From contig VBHE01000126.1 in the NCBI GenBank assembly GCA_005889515.1, positions 1 through 11,693 of the forward strand: 11,693 nucleotides of DNA, given 5' to 3'. Under the pieces are notes generated by a model, which was given only the letters and a program-made list of their open reading frames with translations, made no database searches and was not told the origin of the DNA. Source of the stretch: Chloroflexota bacterium (GTDB lineage: Bacteria; Chloroflexota; Dormibacteria; Aeolococcales; Aeolococcaceae). Shown here in pieces: positions 1-7,177 of this stretch (the stretch's first letter is position 1; every line of letters begins with the position of its first letter). The translations under genes were made by a program, and so were the position numbers.

Positions 1-1
1 C

Positions 2-808
2 CAGCCACTCCTCTCCCTCGACCCCGCGCCCTTCCAGGTGCAGGCGACCGAGCTGAACGCCAAGCTCCAGCTGCTCGCCTCCCAGATCCAGAGCGCGACC
101 CAGAGGATGCAGATCGCCGCCGGCAAGGGGGACCAGGCGACCGCCACCGCCCTCGCCGAGCAGATCAACAGCTACCAGGGCCAGCAGGCGATCGTGCAGC
201 AGCAGATCGACATCGCCCAGGGCCGCGCCACCCAGATCCTCTCGCCGATCGACGGCGTCATCGGCAACGTCAGCGCCCAGCCCGGTGGCTTCGCCACCCC
301 CGGCCAGGTGCTGCTCACCGTCCTCGACCTCACCCACATCCAGGTGACCGCGAACCTCCCCATCGCGGACCGGCTGTCGGTGCAGGAGGGCGCGTCCGCC
401 GACGTCACCCTCACCAACCTCCCGGGCGTCGGCCTGCAGGGCAAGGTGATCCAGATCGCCGCCGGCGCCGACCCGACCAACGGGCAGACCTTCCAGGCGA
501 CCATCGACGCCACCAACACGGCCGACAAGCGGGTAATCCCGGGCCTCCAGGCCTACGTGCGGCTCACCGTCAACCATCAGAGCCCGGTCGTGATCAGCCG
601 CAACGCGGTGCTCAACGTCGACCAGGACCCGACCGTGTACGTGGTCGAGGGCCAGGCGGTGCACCGCCAGCACGTCGAGATCGGCGTCTCCGACGTCGAC
701 CACGTCGAGATCCTCCAGGGCCTCCAGGCCGGAAATCTCTGCGTCGTCAACCCGAGCAACCTCGGCGACGGCGACCCTGTCCGCATCGCTTCGACGCTGC
801 AGGGCTAG
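2..808 (+). CDS. HlyD/RND-type periplasmic adaptor (membrane fusion) protein, 5' end missing
   Basis: This is the C-terminal 268 residues of a membrane-fusion protein; the frame is open to the left edge, so the gene starts outside the window. The GTG at 38 is an internal codon: the residues before it (SLDPAPFQ) match the usual family segment leading into the coiled coil. Visible parts in order are a Gln/Ala-rich alpha-hairpin coiled coil (about 38-230), the second half of a lipoyl/barrel-sandwich domain (SPIDGVIGNV, about 241-270), a beta-barrel domain (about 330-580) and a membrane-proximal domain (VISRNAVLNV to the end). Such adaptors link an inner-membrane ABC or RND transporter to export across the envelope. 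The transporter partner would be expected upstream. The stop is one base before the next GTG, which suggests an operon. Substrate is not deducible; the glycan genes downstream suggest polysaccharide or lipid export, which is inference. Confidence 0.88.
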   Translation, partial: QPLLSLDPAPFQVQATELNAKLQLLASQIQSATQRMQIAAGKGDQATATALAEQINSYQGQQAIVQQQIDIAQGRATQILSPIDGVIGNVSAQPGGFATPGQVLLTVLDLTHIQVTANLPIADRLSVQEGASADVTLTNLPGVGLQGKVIQIAAGADPTNGQTFQATIDATNTADKRVIPGLQAYVRLTVNHQSPVVISRNAVLNVDQDPTVYVVEGQAVHRQHVEIGVSDVDHVEILQGLQAGNLCVVNPSNLGDGDPVRIASTLQG

Positions 809-809
809 A

Positions 810-1062
810 GTGACGACGGCCACCCCGGTGCGCCCCGCGGTCGGCGCCGGGAGCAGCACACCGCGCCTCGGCTCCGGACGGGCGACCGAGCCGCGCGGGC
901 TGCTCCGGCGGCTGCCGGTCGCCGTGCCCGCCATCGGCCTGCTTCTCTGCCTCCTCGGGCTGAACTTCCCCTGGCTGGGGGTCGCCCTCGAGACCGAGCG
1001 GCACGCGGTGGACCTCCGGGTGGTGGCCGCCGGGATGCCCGACTCCCGGCTGATCTCCTCGC
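810..1062 (+). pseudogene. N-terminal part of the membrane TPR protein, out of frame with its remainder
   Basis: A GTG start lies one base after the adaptor stop, with a weak AGGG at 801-804. The first 83 or so codons have strong G/C third positions. They encode a basic, disordered leader (RATEPRGLLRR) followed by a membrane segment (VAVPAIGLLLCLLGLNFPWL). From about 1055 this frame turns into unnatural Ser/Pro/Cys-rich peptide (SSPPPCWCAP) and stops at 1335-1337. At the same place the frame of the downstream membrane/TPR protein becomes clearly coding (LAATLLVRAKGR). The two pieces therefore look like one gene interrupted by a one-base deficit, either a real mutation or an assembly error. 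The end coordinate is approximate. A joined product would be about 440 residues. Confidence 0.6.
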
Positions 1063-1075
1063 CGCCACCCTGCTG

Positions 1076-2128
1076 GTGCGCGCCAAGGGCCGGCCCACCG
1101 CAGCGATCGCCGTCTGCGGCGCGGTGCTGCTGCTGCTGCCCATCCTCTTCGTGGTCCAGTCGGCGATCAGCGACTTCCAGCTGGTCCAGCACATCAACCA
1201 GCAGAACGCCGAGATGCGTTCGATCACCTCGCAGCTCGGCTACAGCATCCCCCGCAGCGGTCCCACCTCGGTGCTCCTCTATCCGCTCGGCGGCAGCACC
1301 CGGGCGATCGCCACCGACCTGCGGCCGGGATGGGTGATGAGCCTCGTCGGCGGCGCGCTCGTCCTCGCCTTCGGGCTCGGTGCGCTGATCCGCGGGCTGC
1401 GCGCCGACCGCCGGCTGCGCTGGGGCTCGCTCGCCCTCGGGGTGGTCCTCGCCATCCTCCTCGGCCGCGGCGCCTTCGCGAACTACATCGCCTCCTCGGC
1501 CGAGCAGGCCTCCCGCGCCGGCGAGTACAGCCGCGCCACCCAGCTCTTCGACTACGCGCAGCGCCTCAACCCGCTGCTCCGCTTCAACGCGAACTTCGAG
1601 CTCGGTCTCGGCCAGGCGCTCGGCGCCTCCGGCGACAGCGCCTCGCCGCTCGCGCTCTACGCCCAGTCGAAGGCCCTCGGTACCCAGAACGACACCGTCG
1701 ACCAGCTCGCCGACCTCCAGCAGGCGGCGACCCAGGAGCCCGGCAACCTCGTGATCGTCCAGGAGCTGATCTCCCAGGCGCGCAAGGCGGCGCTCATCGA
1801 CAACAACCGCGGGCTGATGCAGGCGATCGTCTCCCAGCGCTACGGCGACCTCCCCGCGGCCCACTACGCGCTCGGCCGCATCCTCTACAAGGGCGGCGAC
1901 TTCGACCACGCCATCGACCAGTTCCTGCGCACCATCCAGCTCACCAACGACCCCAACGTGCGCTCCTCGGCGTACACCTACGTCTCCCTGAGCGAGACCG
2001 CGATGGGACGGGACTCGGACGCCCGCAGCCACCTGCTCACCGCGATCGCCCTCGACACCGAGTACAACAACTCGCTGGCGCGCAGCCTCGCCGCCGGCCT
2101 CTACGTGTCCGAGCCGAGGAAGCACTGA
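1076..2128 (+). CDS. Multi-pass membrane protein with C-terminal TPR-like domain
   Basis: The function is not recognised. GTG 1076 is the first in-frame start, but the coding character begins about 15 codons earlier (LLAATLLVR), so this is probably the larger part of a gene starting at 810 in another frame. Residues are counted from 1076. Three clear membrane segments lie at about 9-31, 85-108 and 116-139, and an extracytoplasmic or loop region (about 32-84) sits between the first two. From about 144 the protein is helical with TPR-like repeats (GEYSRATQLFDYAQRLNP; AAHYALGRILYKGGDFDHAIDQF; AYTYVSLSETAMGRDSDARSHL), ending at residue 350. TPR domains fused to membrane segments usually scaffold protein partners. 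Neighbours suggest a helper role in glycan assembly or export. The stop overlaps the next ATG by one base, so translation of the two is probably coupled. Confidence 0.72.
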   Translation: MRAKGRPTAAIAVCGAVLLLLPILFVVQSAISDFQLVQHINQQNAEMRSITSQLGYSIPRSGPTSVLLYPLGGSTRAIATDLRPGWVMSLVGGALVLAFGLGALIRGLRADRRLRWGSLALGVVLAILLGRGAFANYIASSAEQASRAGEYSRATQLFDYAQRLNPLLRFNANFELGLGQALGASGDSASPLALYAQSKALGTQNDTVDQLADLQQAATQEPGNLVIVQELISQARKAALIDNNRGLMQAIVSQRYGDLPAAHYALGRILYKGGDFDHAIDQFLRTIQLTNDPNVRSSAYTYVSLSETAMGRDSDARSHLLTAIALDTEYNNSLARSLAAGLYVSEPRKH

Positions 2129-5100
2129 TGCGCCTGCGCCTGCTCGCCGCGTTCTGCATCGTCGCCGCCACCGGCTGGTGGCTCGGCAGCTTCCGCACCG
2201 AGGTGTTCCACCGCGGCGCCGCCCACATGTACAGCGTCGACTTCAAGGGCGCGCGCTGGATCCAGGCGAGCACCGGCGCTCCGCGCTCGTACTTCCACTT
2301 CGACCTGCCGCTCCAGGCGGTGCCGGACAGCGCCACCCTCTGGGTCGACTCCAACCAGTGGTACGACGCCTACGTCGACGGCCGCCGCATCGACAGCGAC
2401 GCCAGCGACGTCAAGGCGGCGGTTCCCGCCAAGGCGCACGGCGTCGACCTGACCCGCTGGCTGGTCGCCGGCCAGAACACCGTCGCCCTCGACGTCAGCA
2501 ACGCCAACACCGGCACCGCCTCGATGCGCGCCCGCCTGGTGCTCGTGACCAACGGCAAGGAGACCGACTACTCGACCTCCTCGCCGGGCTGGCGCGCCAC
2601 CTCGAACAGCGCGTTGGTGAAGCCGCGGGGCAGCCTCCACCTGCCGCAGTTCTTCAGCGTCAAGTACGACGCCTCGGCGTGGCCGGCGGCGGTGCCCTCG
2701 CCGACGGTGCGCACCGCGATCGTCGCCTCGGTGCCCGAGCAGGTGATGGAGCAGCCCTTCAACGCCGAGGCGATCAGCACCCCGAACCCGACCAGGGAGA
2801 TGGCGGCGAGCGTGATCGTCGACCTCCCCGGGCAGCCGACCGACGGCTGGATCCGGGTGGCGTCCTCCGGCCCCTACGGCCTCTTCCTCAACGGCGACCT
2901 GCTCACCTACCGCAGCCAGGCCGCCTTCACCGGGAAGGGGGTGCCGGCCGAGGTCCTCAACCTCTTCAACCTCGGCCAGTTCTTCCATCCCGGGGTCAAC
3001 GTCCTCGCCTTCCACGTGACCGCCAGCCCGGTGGCGACGCTCTACGTCGACGGCACCATCCAGACCACCGCCGGCAGCGTCACCATCAACAGTGGGCAGA
3101 ACTGGTCGGCGGTGCCCTACCCGTTCGGCAACGCGCTGACCGCGCCGTCCTCGACCGACAAGGCCGCCTTCATCGGCACAACGAGCATCGTCTGGCCCCA
3201 GGGCCTCGCCAAGCGGGTGATCGGTGTCAACAAGGTCGACACCCCGCCATCGGTGGTGTACCTCGACCGCTTCGCCACCCTGGGTGGCACCCTCGCCCTC
3301 TGGGTCCTCGCCGCCGGCCTGGTCGGCCTCATTGCGGGCATCCCCTTCCGGCGCGCGCTCCTCACCGACGCCGTCGGGCACCTGCCCGGGATGGCGGCGA
3401 TCGCCGCCACCGAGCAGTTCGCCCGGATGCGCGACGTGCTCGCCCCCTTCCCCCACGTGCCCGGGGTGCTGCTCGCGCTCCTCGGCACCGTCTTCGCCGG
3501 GAAGGTGGTGAGCGGGCTCGTCGTGACCGGGGTGACCGAGCGGGTCGCGCTGTGGGTCATGGCCGGCTGGCAGCGCCTGCGCCGGCTGCGGATGCCCGAG
3601 ATGCCGCAGATGCCGCAGATCGCCCACCGCGTCGGCGGCATGCTGATGCGCTGGGAGGTCGCCGCCGTGGGGATCATCTCCCTGATCTGCGGCGGCGCCG
3701 CCCTCTACCGCATCGGCTACGAGCCGCTCTGGCAGGACGAGCTGGCCAGCCTGCTCGCCGCCCAGGGCGTCCGCTCCCACCTGCTCCCCAGCCTGCCGAG
3801 TGGCCTCCTCTACTTCAAGGGAGAGCTCTACAGCGCGCTGCTCGCCGTGGTCGGCGCCATCACCGGCGACACCGCGACCCCGCTGCGCATCCCCAGCGCG
3901 CTCTGGTACGTCGCGACCATCCTCGCCTTCGGGCTGCTGCTCCTGCCGATGGTGATCAAGCGCCGCTCGCTGCTGCTGGTGGCGACCACCGTGCTCTTCG
4001 CCACCGCGCCGATGGAGCTGCTCTGGTCGCGCGACGTGCGCATGTACCAGCAGGCGCAGTTCTTCGCCATCCTCTTCGTGGTCTTCTTCGCGAAGGCGCT
4101 GCGGCTGCCGCGCACCCGCACCATCGCCGCCGCGGCGGTCACCATGCTGCTGATGTACCTCTCCCACGAGGAGACGTTCATCTTCCTGCCGGCGATCCCG
4201 GTCGTCTTCCTGGTGGCGATGCGGCTGCGCTGGGTCCGCGACTGGCGGTGGTGGGTGTTCGGCGGCGGCGCCTTCGCGCTCATCGGGGTCCAGTACCTGC
4301 TGACCGCCAAGACCCATCCGCCGTTCTTCGGCTTCGACCACAGCGACAAGCCGTACGTCACCTACGACGCCCACAACTTCTACTGGTACATCTCCAAGGT
4401 GTACTTCCCCACCGCCACCCGCGCCGGCGGCCTGGCCCTGGTGAGCAGCTTCGCGGTGATCGCCGGGGTGACCGGGGTGGTGCGCCGCAACTTCATGCGG
4501 CTCTACATCTCCGCCTTCCTCTGGATCCCGGTGCTCGCGCTGAGCACGGTGTTCTCGCCGAAGATCGCCCGCTACGTCTTCGTCACCATCCCGCTGCTCT
4601 TCGTCCTCGCCGCTCTCGGAGCCGTCGACGTCATCGGCGCCCTGCGGAGCGTGCTGAGCGCGATCGGATCGGGGATCCGTGAGCGCCGGGCGGTGATCCG
4701 GCTGGTCGCCGTCGCCACCGTGCCCGGCTTCGGCTGGCTGGGACTCTCGCTCACCGGCGGCGCCGGCGACTACGGGCTCGCCTTCGCCAACGCCACCGGG
4801 GCGACCGTCGCGTACGCCCACACCGACTACAGCGGGGTGGGGAGCTACATGAGGGCGCACGAGAAGCCCGGGGACCTCTTCGTCACCCTGGCGCCCCCCG
4901 ACGACCCCGCCTACTACGTCGGCCGGGTGCCCAACATGACCATCGCCACCGGCCGCGACAAGCTGCTCTTCCTCATGGAGAAGGACGGCTCGGCGGTCGA
5001 CACCAACTTCGGGGTGCCCGCCATCCTCACCGTCGGCGACCTCCAGAAGGTCATCGAGAACCACCGGCGCGTCTGGATCATGACCGACCAGGGCTCGTAT

Positions 5101-5199
5101 CTCACCAGCGTCGCGCCGGCGATCACCAACCTCATCAAGGACCAGTTCGACGTCGTCGCGGAGACGGCCACGGCAGCGCTCTACTTCCGCGGCGACTGA
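2128..5199 (+). CDS. GT-C family membrane glycosyltransferase (PMT/ArnT-like) with two N-terminal beta-sandwich domains
   Basis: This 1023-residue protein probably moves a sugar from a polyprenyl-phosphate donor onto an extracytoplasmic acceptor. ATG 2128 overlaps the previous stop (TGATG) and has GAGGAAG at 2116-2122; the frame is open further upstream but only as a shadow of the TPR gene. An N-terminal signal/membrane segment (about 3-20) is followed by two galactose-binding-like beta-sandwich regions: about 52-145 (YFHFDLPL, ATLWVDSNQWYDAYVDG, LTRWLVAGQNTVALDV) and about 225-312 (GWIRVASSGPYGLFLNGDLL, FHPGVNVLAFHV). Membrane segments follow at about 386-406 and 447-475, then a GT-C core whose first external loop carries the hallmark acidic pair in PLWQDELASL (D537, E538). 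Many helices follow, and a soluble C-terminal domain (about 895-1023) contains PGDLFVTLAPPDDPAYYVGR. A short MPE-MPQ-MPQ repeat lies at 489-497. The sugar and acceptor are unknown. The accessory domains are unusually large for this class. Confidence 0.82.
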   Translation: MRLRLLAAFCIVAATGWWLGSFRTEVFHRGAAHMYSVDFKGARWIQASTGAPRSYFHFDLPLQAVPDSATLWVDSNQWYDAYVDGRRIDSDASDVKAAVPAKAHGVDLTRWLVAGQNTVALDVSNANTGTASMRARLVLVTNGKETDYSTSSPGWRATSNSALVKPRGSLHLPQFFSVKYDASAWPAAVPSPTVRTAIVASVPEQVMEQPFNAEAISTPNPTREMAASVIVDLPGQPTDGWIRVASSGPYGLFLNGDLLTYRSQAAFTGKGVPAEVLNLFNLGQFFHPGVNVLAFHVTASPVATLYVDGTIQTTAGSVTINSGQNWSAVPYPFGNALTAPSSTDKAAFIGTTSIVWPQGLAKRVIGVNKVDTPPSVVYLDRFATLGGTLALWVLAAGLVGLIAGIPFRRALLTDAVGHLPGMAAIAATEQFARMRDVLAPFPHVPGVLLALLGTVFAGKVVSGLVVTGVTERVALWVMAGWQRLRRLRMPEMPQMPQIAHRVGGMLMRWEVAAVGIISLICGGAALYRIGYEPLWQDELASLLAAQGVRSHLLPSLPSGLLYFKGELYSALLAVVGAITGDTATPLRIPSALWYVATILAFGLLLLPMVIKRRSLLLVATTVLFATAPMELLWSRDVRMYQQAQFFAILFVVFFAKALRLPRTRTIAAAAVTMLLMYLSHEETFIFLPAIPVVFLVAMRLRWVRDWRWWVFGGGAFALIGVQYLLTAKTHPPFFGFDHSDKPYVTYDAHNFYWYISKVYFPTATRAGGLALVSSFAVIAGVTGVVRRNFMRLYISAFLWIPVLALSTVFSPKIARYVFVTIPLLFVLAALGAVDVIGALRSVLSAIGSGIRERRAVIRLVAVATVPGFGWLGLSLTGGAGDYGLAFANATGATVAYAHTDYSGVGSYMRAHEKPGDLFVTLAPPDDPAYYVGRVPNMTIATGRDKLLFLMEKDGSAVDTNFGVPAILTVGDLQKVIENHRRVWIMTDQGSYLTSVAPAITNLIKDQFDVVAETATAALYFRGD

Positions 5200-5209
5200 G
5201 GGATGGGAA

Positions 5210-5226
5210 CCCCGCTCCCGGCGGGG
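5210..5226 (+). other. Short GC hairpin between the glycosyltransferase and the next gene
   Basis: CCCCGC (5210-5215) can pair with GCGGGG (5221-5226) over a five-base loop, forming a six-base-pair stem in the 38-base gap. No T-run follows, so it is not a canonical terminator. It sits just upstream of the Shine-Dalgarno AGGAGA at 5229-5234. It may influence mRNA stability or the relative expression of the two genes, but in DNA this GC-rich it could also be chance. Confidence 0.3.
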
Positions 5227-5237
5227 ACAGGAGAATC

Positions 5238-6542
5238 ATGACCAGACGCCAGGCCGGAGTCCTCGCGCTCGCCGCCATCACCGCGGTGATCGCCGTCGTC
5301 CTCGTGATGGCGGTCGGCCGGGGCAGCGGCCAGCCGCCGAACACGACCCCCGCCTTTGTCCCGGGTACGCCGCTCGCCACGCCCGCGAACGGGAAGCAGA
5401 CCCCGCCGCCGGTCGACGTGAAGGCGCTGCAGCGGCTCGCCGACATCCTCACCACCATGCACCAGGACGCCTTCAACGCCCAGGCGCCCTCCACCAAGGG
5501 GAGCAGCCTGCCCGGCGGCCTGTTCATCAACTGGCGGGGCGATTGGGACGGCAACCTCAGCACCGCGAGCGACAACACCAACGTCCAGACCAGCGGCTCG
5601 AGCGACGACCAGACCGGCGCCTCGCCCCGCCACGACCCGGTCGTCGACCTCATGTACCTGCGCAACCTGCGCGCCTACATGTACTACGCCCCGAGCGACC
5701 ACTCCTTCGACGGCGACGCCGCCCGGATGGACCCGATCGTCCGGGCCGAGTTCGCGGGCTACACCTACTACCGCTCCTGGATCTACTTCCAGCTGCGCGA
5801 CCTCGACATGTTCCAGCCGCACGCGGGCTGGGACGCGCTCGCCCAGCACTTCGTCCAGGGCGTCTACCACGGCTTCTACAACGCCGCGGCCGGCACCATC
5901 ATCGACAAGTCCCACAACAACTACCGCACCGACTTCGCCGCCGAGTCCGCCGCCGCCTTCGCCGACGCCGGCGCCCGCTACAACGACTCCGCGCTCACCA
6001 GCGCCGCCAAGTCGGTCACCGAGCACCTGCTCACCTATGCCCAGGATCCGAACACCCACCTCTACCCCCTGCAGATGAACTACCAGCAGGGCGGGGACGG
6101 CGTCGGCCAGGCCCAGATCAAGATCGGCGAGCAGGCCCAGACCCTGGACTCGCTGCTCACCGTCTACGACCACATCCGGATCCCGCAGATCCTCACCGCG
6201 GTCAAGGCGGCGGTCGACGAGATGTACAACCCCGCCCTCGGCCTCCAGGACGCCCTCAACGGCGGCTTCTTCTACTCCGTCGACTTCGACGGCAAGGGGC
6301 TCCACCTCAACGCCGATGCCGGCGGCAGCCAGGCTCAGCGCCTCGCCGACATGATCTCGGTGGTCGTGAACAAGATGTGGCAGAACGCGCTCCACGGCTA
6401 CGTCTACCGCACCACCGACAACTGGGGCGTCTACACCAACCACAGCGGCCCCAACCACACCGCGGTGGATGAGAACTTCGTCACCTCCGAGGCCATGGGC
6501 ATCGCCGGCAACGTCCTCGCGCCCAGTTTGGTTGTGCCGTAG
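5238..6542 (+). CDS. Membrane-anchored extracytoplasmic helical protein, possible (alpha/alpha)-barrel glycoside hydrolase-like
   Basis: The 434-residue product is not confidently assigned to a family. ATG 5238 is supported by a strong Shine-Dalgarno AGGAGA at 5229-5234. Residues 7-26 form a membrane anchor or uncleaved signal. A Pro/Thr-rich linker (about 31-58) and a Ser/Asp/Gln-rich segment (about 105-132) precede the main domain. Residues about 133-425 contain repeated helical units rich in Tyr, Trp and Asp: DLMYLRNLRAYMYY, YTYYRSWIYFQLRDLDMF, WDALAQHFVQGVYHGFYN, AAESAAAFADAGARYND, LDSLLTVYDH, NGGFFYSVD, NKMWQNALHGYVYRTTDNWGVY. This resembles the alpha/alpha-toroid fold of glycosidases such as GH76 or of epimerase-like enzymes, but no catalytic signature was identified. 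It follows the GT-C gene by 38 bases, so a role in trimming or binding the surface glycan is plausible but inferred. The last five codons before the stop (AGT TTG GTT GTG CCG) break the strong G/C third-position habit, so the C-terminus may be altered. Confidence 0.65.
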   Translation: MTRRQAGVLALAAITAVIAVVLVMAVGRGSGQPPNTTPAFVPGTPLATPANGKQTPPPVDVKALQRLADILTTMHQDAFNAQAPSTKGSSLPGGLFINWRGDWDGNLSTASDNTNVQTSGSSDDQTGASPRHDPVVDLMYLRNLRAYMYYAPSDHSFDGDAARMDPIVRAEFAGYTYYRSWIYFQLRDLDMFQPHAGWDALAQHFVQGVYHGFYNAAAGTIIDKSHNNYRTDFAAESAAAFADAGARYNDSALTSAAKSVTEHLLTYAQDPNTHLYPLQMNYQQGGDGVGQAQIKIGEQAQTLDSLLTVYDHIRIPQILTAVKAAVDEMYNPALGLQDALNGGFFYSVDFDGKGLHLNADAGGSQAQRLADMISVVVNKMWQNALHGYVYRTTDNWGVYTNHSGPNHTAVDENFVTSEAMGIAGNVLAPSLVVP

Positions 6543-6583
6543 CCGGAGTTTTCTCGGCCCTTCGTTGGGGGCGGTTTTGACTC

Positions 6584-6604
6584 GGGGGAGGGTACCCCTC
6601 CCCC
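6584..6604 (+). terminator. Possible terminator hairpin after the block 1 operon
   Basis: GGGGGAGGG (6584-6592) and CCCTCCCCC (6596-6604) form a perfect nine-base-pair stem with a TAC loop, 41 bases after the stop of the last gene of block 1. There is no T-run after it, so it would be a non-canonical terminator or an mRNA 3'-end stabiliser. It is also the first member of a hairpin array that may be a repeat element. Confidence 0.4.
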
Positions 6605-6777
6605 GTTCGCGCCAAAGACATCGCGCGGCGCTTCGCTTGCGCGATGCCGAGGCGCGCCCCCTCCCCGCCGGCACTCGCCGGCGACGCGCGCTTCGCGCGC
6701 TTCTCGTCTTCGGGCCATCGGCCGAGCTACCAGGTGGAGCGCTGCGCGCGTATCTGACCCGCCGCCTCCGGCGGCGG
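6584..6777. repeat. Array of five perfect GC-rich hairpins
   Basis: Five perfect inverted repeats lie in 194 bases. Stems are 6584-6592/6596-6604 (9 bp), 6619-6626/6639-6646 (CATCGCGC/GCGCGATG, 8 bp, 12-base loop), 6666-6672/6677-6683 (CGCCGGC/GCCGGCG, 7 bp), 6686-6691/6695-6700 (GCGCGC either side of TTC) and 6759-6766/6770-6777 (CCGCCGCC/GGCGGCGG, 8 bp, TCC loop). GCTTCGC-type motifs recur. The pattern resembles an interspersed palindromic (REP/BIME-like) element or a structured RNA. Only one copy is in the window, so repetition in the genome is not shown. Confidence 0.45.
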
Positions 6778-6798
6778 ACTTGCGGCTTGCTCCTACAG

Positions 6799-6884
6799 AC
6801 ATCCTGTTCCCCGCCATGAAACATCTGTTCGTGCCATGTGGGGGGAAAACCGTCCGAGTTTTGCACAACTCTGCGGGGAACAGG
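6799..6884. repeat. 12-base inverted repeat overlapping an imperfect direct repeat
   Basis: CCTGTTCCCCGC (6803-6814) is perfectly complementary to GCGGGGAACAGG (6873-6884), with 58 bases between. The left arm also lies in a direct repeat: 6799-6818 and 6821-6838 share ACATC, TGTTC and GCCATG in the same order. A smaller inverted repeat AAAAC/GTTTT (6846-6850/6858-6862) lies inside. The patch has more A+T than its surroundings. It could be a regulator-binding region, the remains of a small mobile element (no target duplication is evident), or a structured RNA. Confidence 0.45.
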
Positions 6885-7119
6885 CACAATATGCCGAAGG
6901 GGGGCCAGATCCTGCACGCGCTTTCGAGGTCACCAGCACCGATGCCCGCCACGCCGTGGTCTCCGCCTCTCCGGGGCGCCCCGACCGGGCGTGGGCGGCC
7001 GGCTCCCCGGCGATCGGCGCGGCGCCCTCACACCCCGCAAGTTTGCCCCCGATGTCCCGTCATACCCTCGGACGGACGAGGCGCCATCGGGTGGCGGTCC
7101 GGGCCAGGACCAGAGAGGT

Positions 7120-7147
7120 GGGACGGTAGGGTTCACAAAACCGTCCC
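7120..7147. promoter_or_regulatory. Operator-like inverted repeat upstream of ugd
   Basis: GGGACGGT (7120-7127) and ACCGTCCC (7140-7147) are perfect inverted eight-base arms separated by 12 bases. They enclose the candidate -35 box at 7132-7137. This placement fits a repressor site or a 5' RNA hairpin. The half-site GGGACGG occurs again directly at 7174-7180, against the start codon. Confidence 0.4.
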
Positions 7148-7160
7148 CATGGTTCAAGAT
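7132..7160 (+). promoter_or_regulatory. Candidate sigma-70-type promoter for the ugd operon
   Basis: TTCACA (7132-7137) matches the -35 consensus at five of six positions. A 17-base spacer leads to CAAGAT (7155-7160), which keeps the two most important -10 positions (A at 2, T at 6). Transcription would start at about 7167, leaving a very short leader that still includes the Shine-Dalgarno. The -10 match is weak and was picked by eye. Confidence 0.3.
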
Positions 7161-7168
7161 CACCCGCC

Positions 7169-7177
7169 AGGAAGGGA
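7169..7177 (+). promoter_or_regulatory. Ribosome binding site of ugd
   Basis: AGGAAGGGA lies a few bases before ATG 7181. It fixes the start that places the GAGYVG dinucleotide-binding motif at residues 9-14, as usual for this enzyme. Confidence 0.75.

Noticed and set aside
3592..3618. Three tandem nine-base units in the GT-C gene (MPE-MPQ-MPQ)
   Set aside because: In-frame and very short, in a loop between membrane segments; not a meaningful repeat element on its own.
2178..4682. Long + strand open frame inside the GT-C gene
   Set aside because: The product is Arg/Pro/His-rich without membrane segments or motifs, while the overlapping frame has clear GT-C features.
2101..5064. Very long open frame on the minus strand opposite the GT-C gene
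   Set aside because: It encodes Gly/Asp/Glu/His-rich low-complexity peptide with no domain. It is the expected antisense shadow of a GC-rich gene that rarely uses the codons giving reverse stops.
5181..6917. Long minus-strand open frame opposite the helical protein gene
   Set aside because: Val/Gly/Glu-rich shadow peptide; the + strand gene has a strong Shine-Dalgarno, a signal anchor and natural composition.
7037..7062. ECF-sigma-like promoter (GCAAGTT then CGTCA)
   Set aside because: The spacer is 14 bases and the -35 match is poor, so it cannot be separated from chance.
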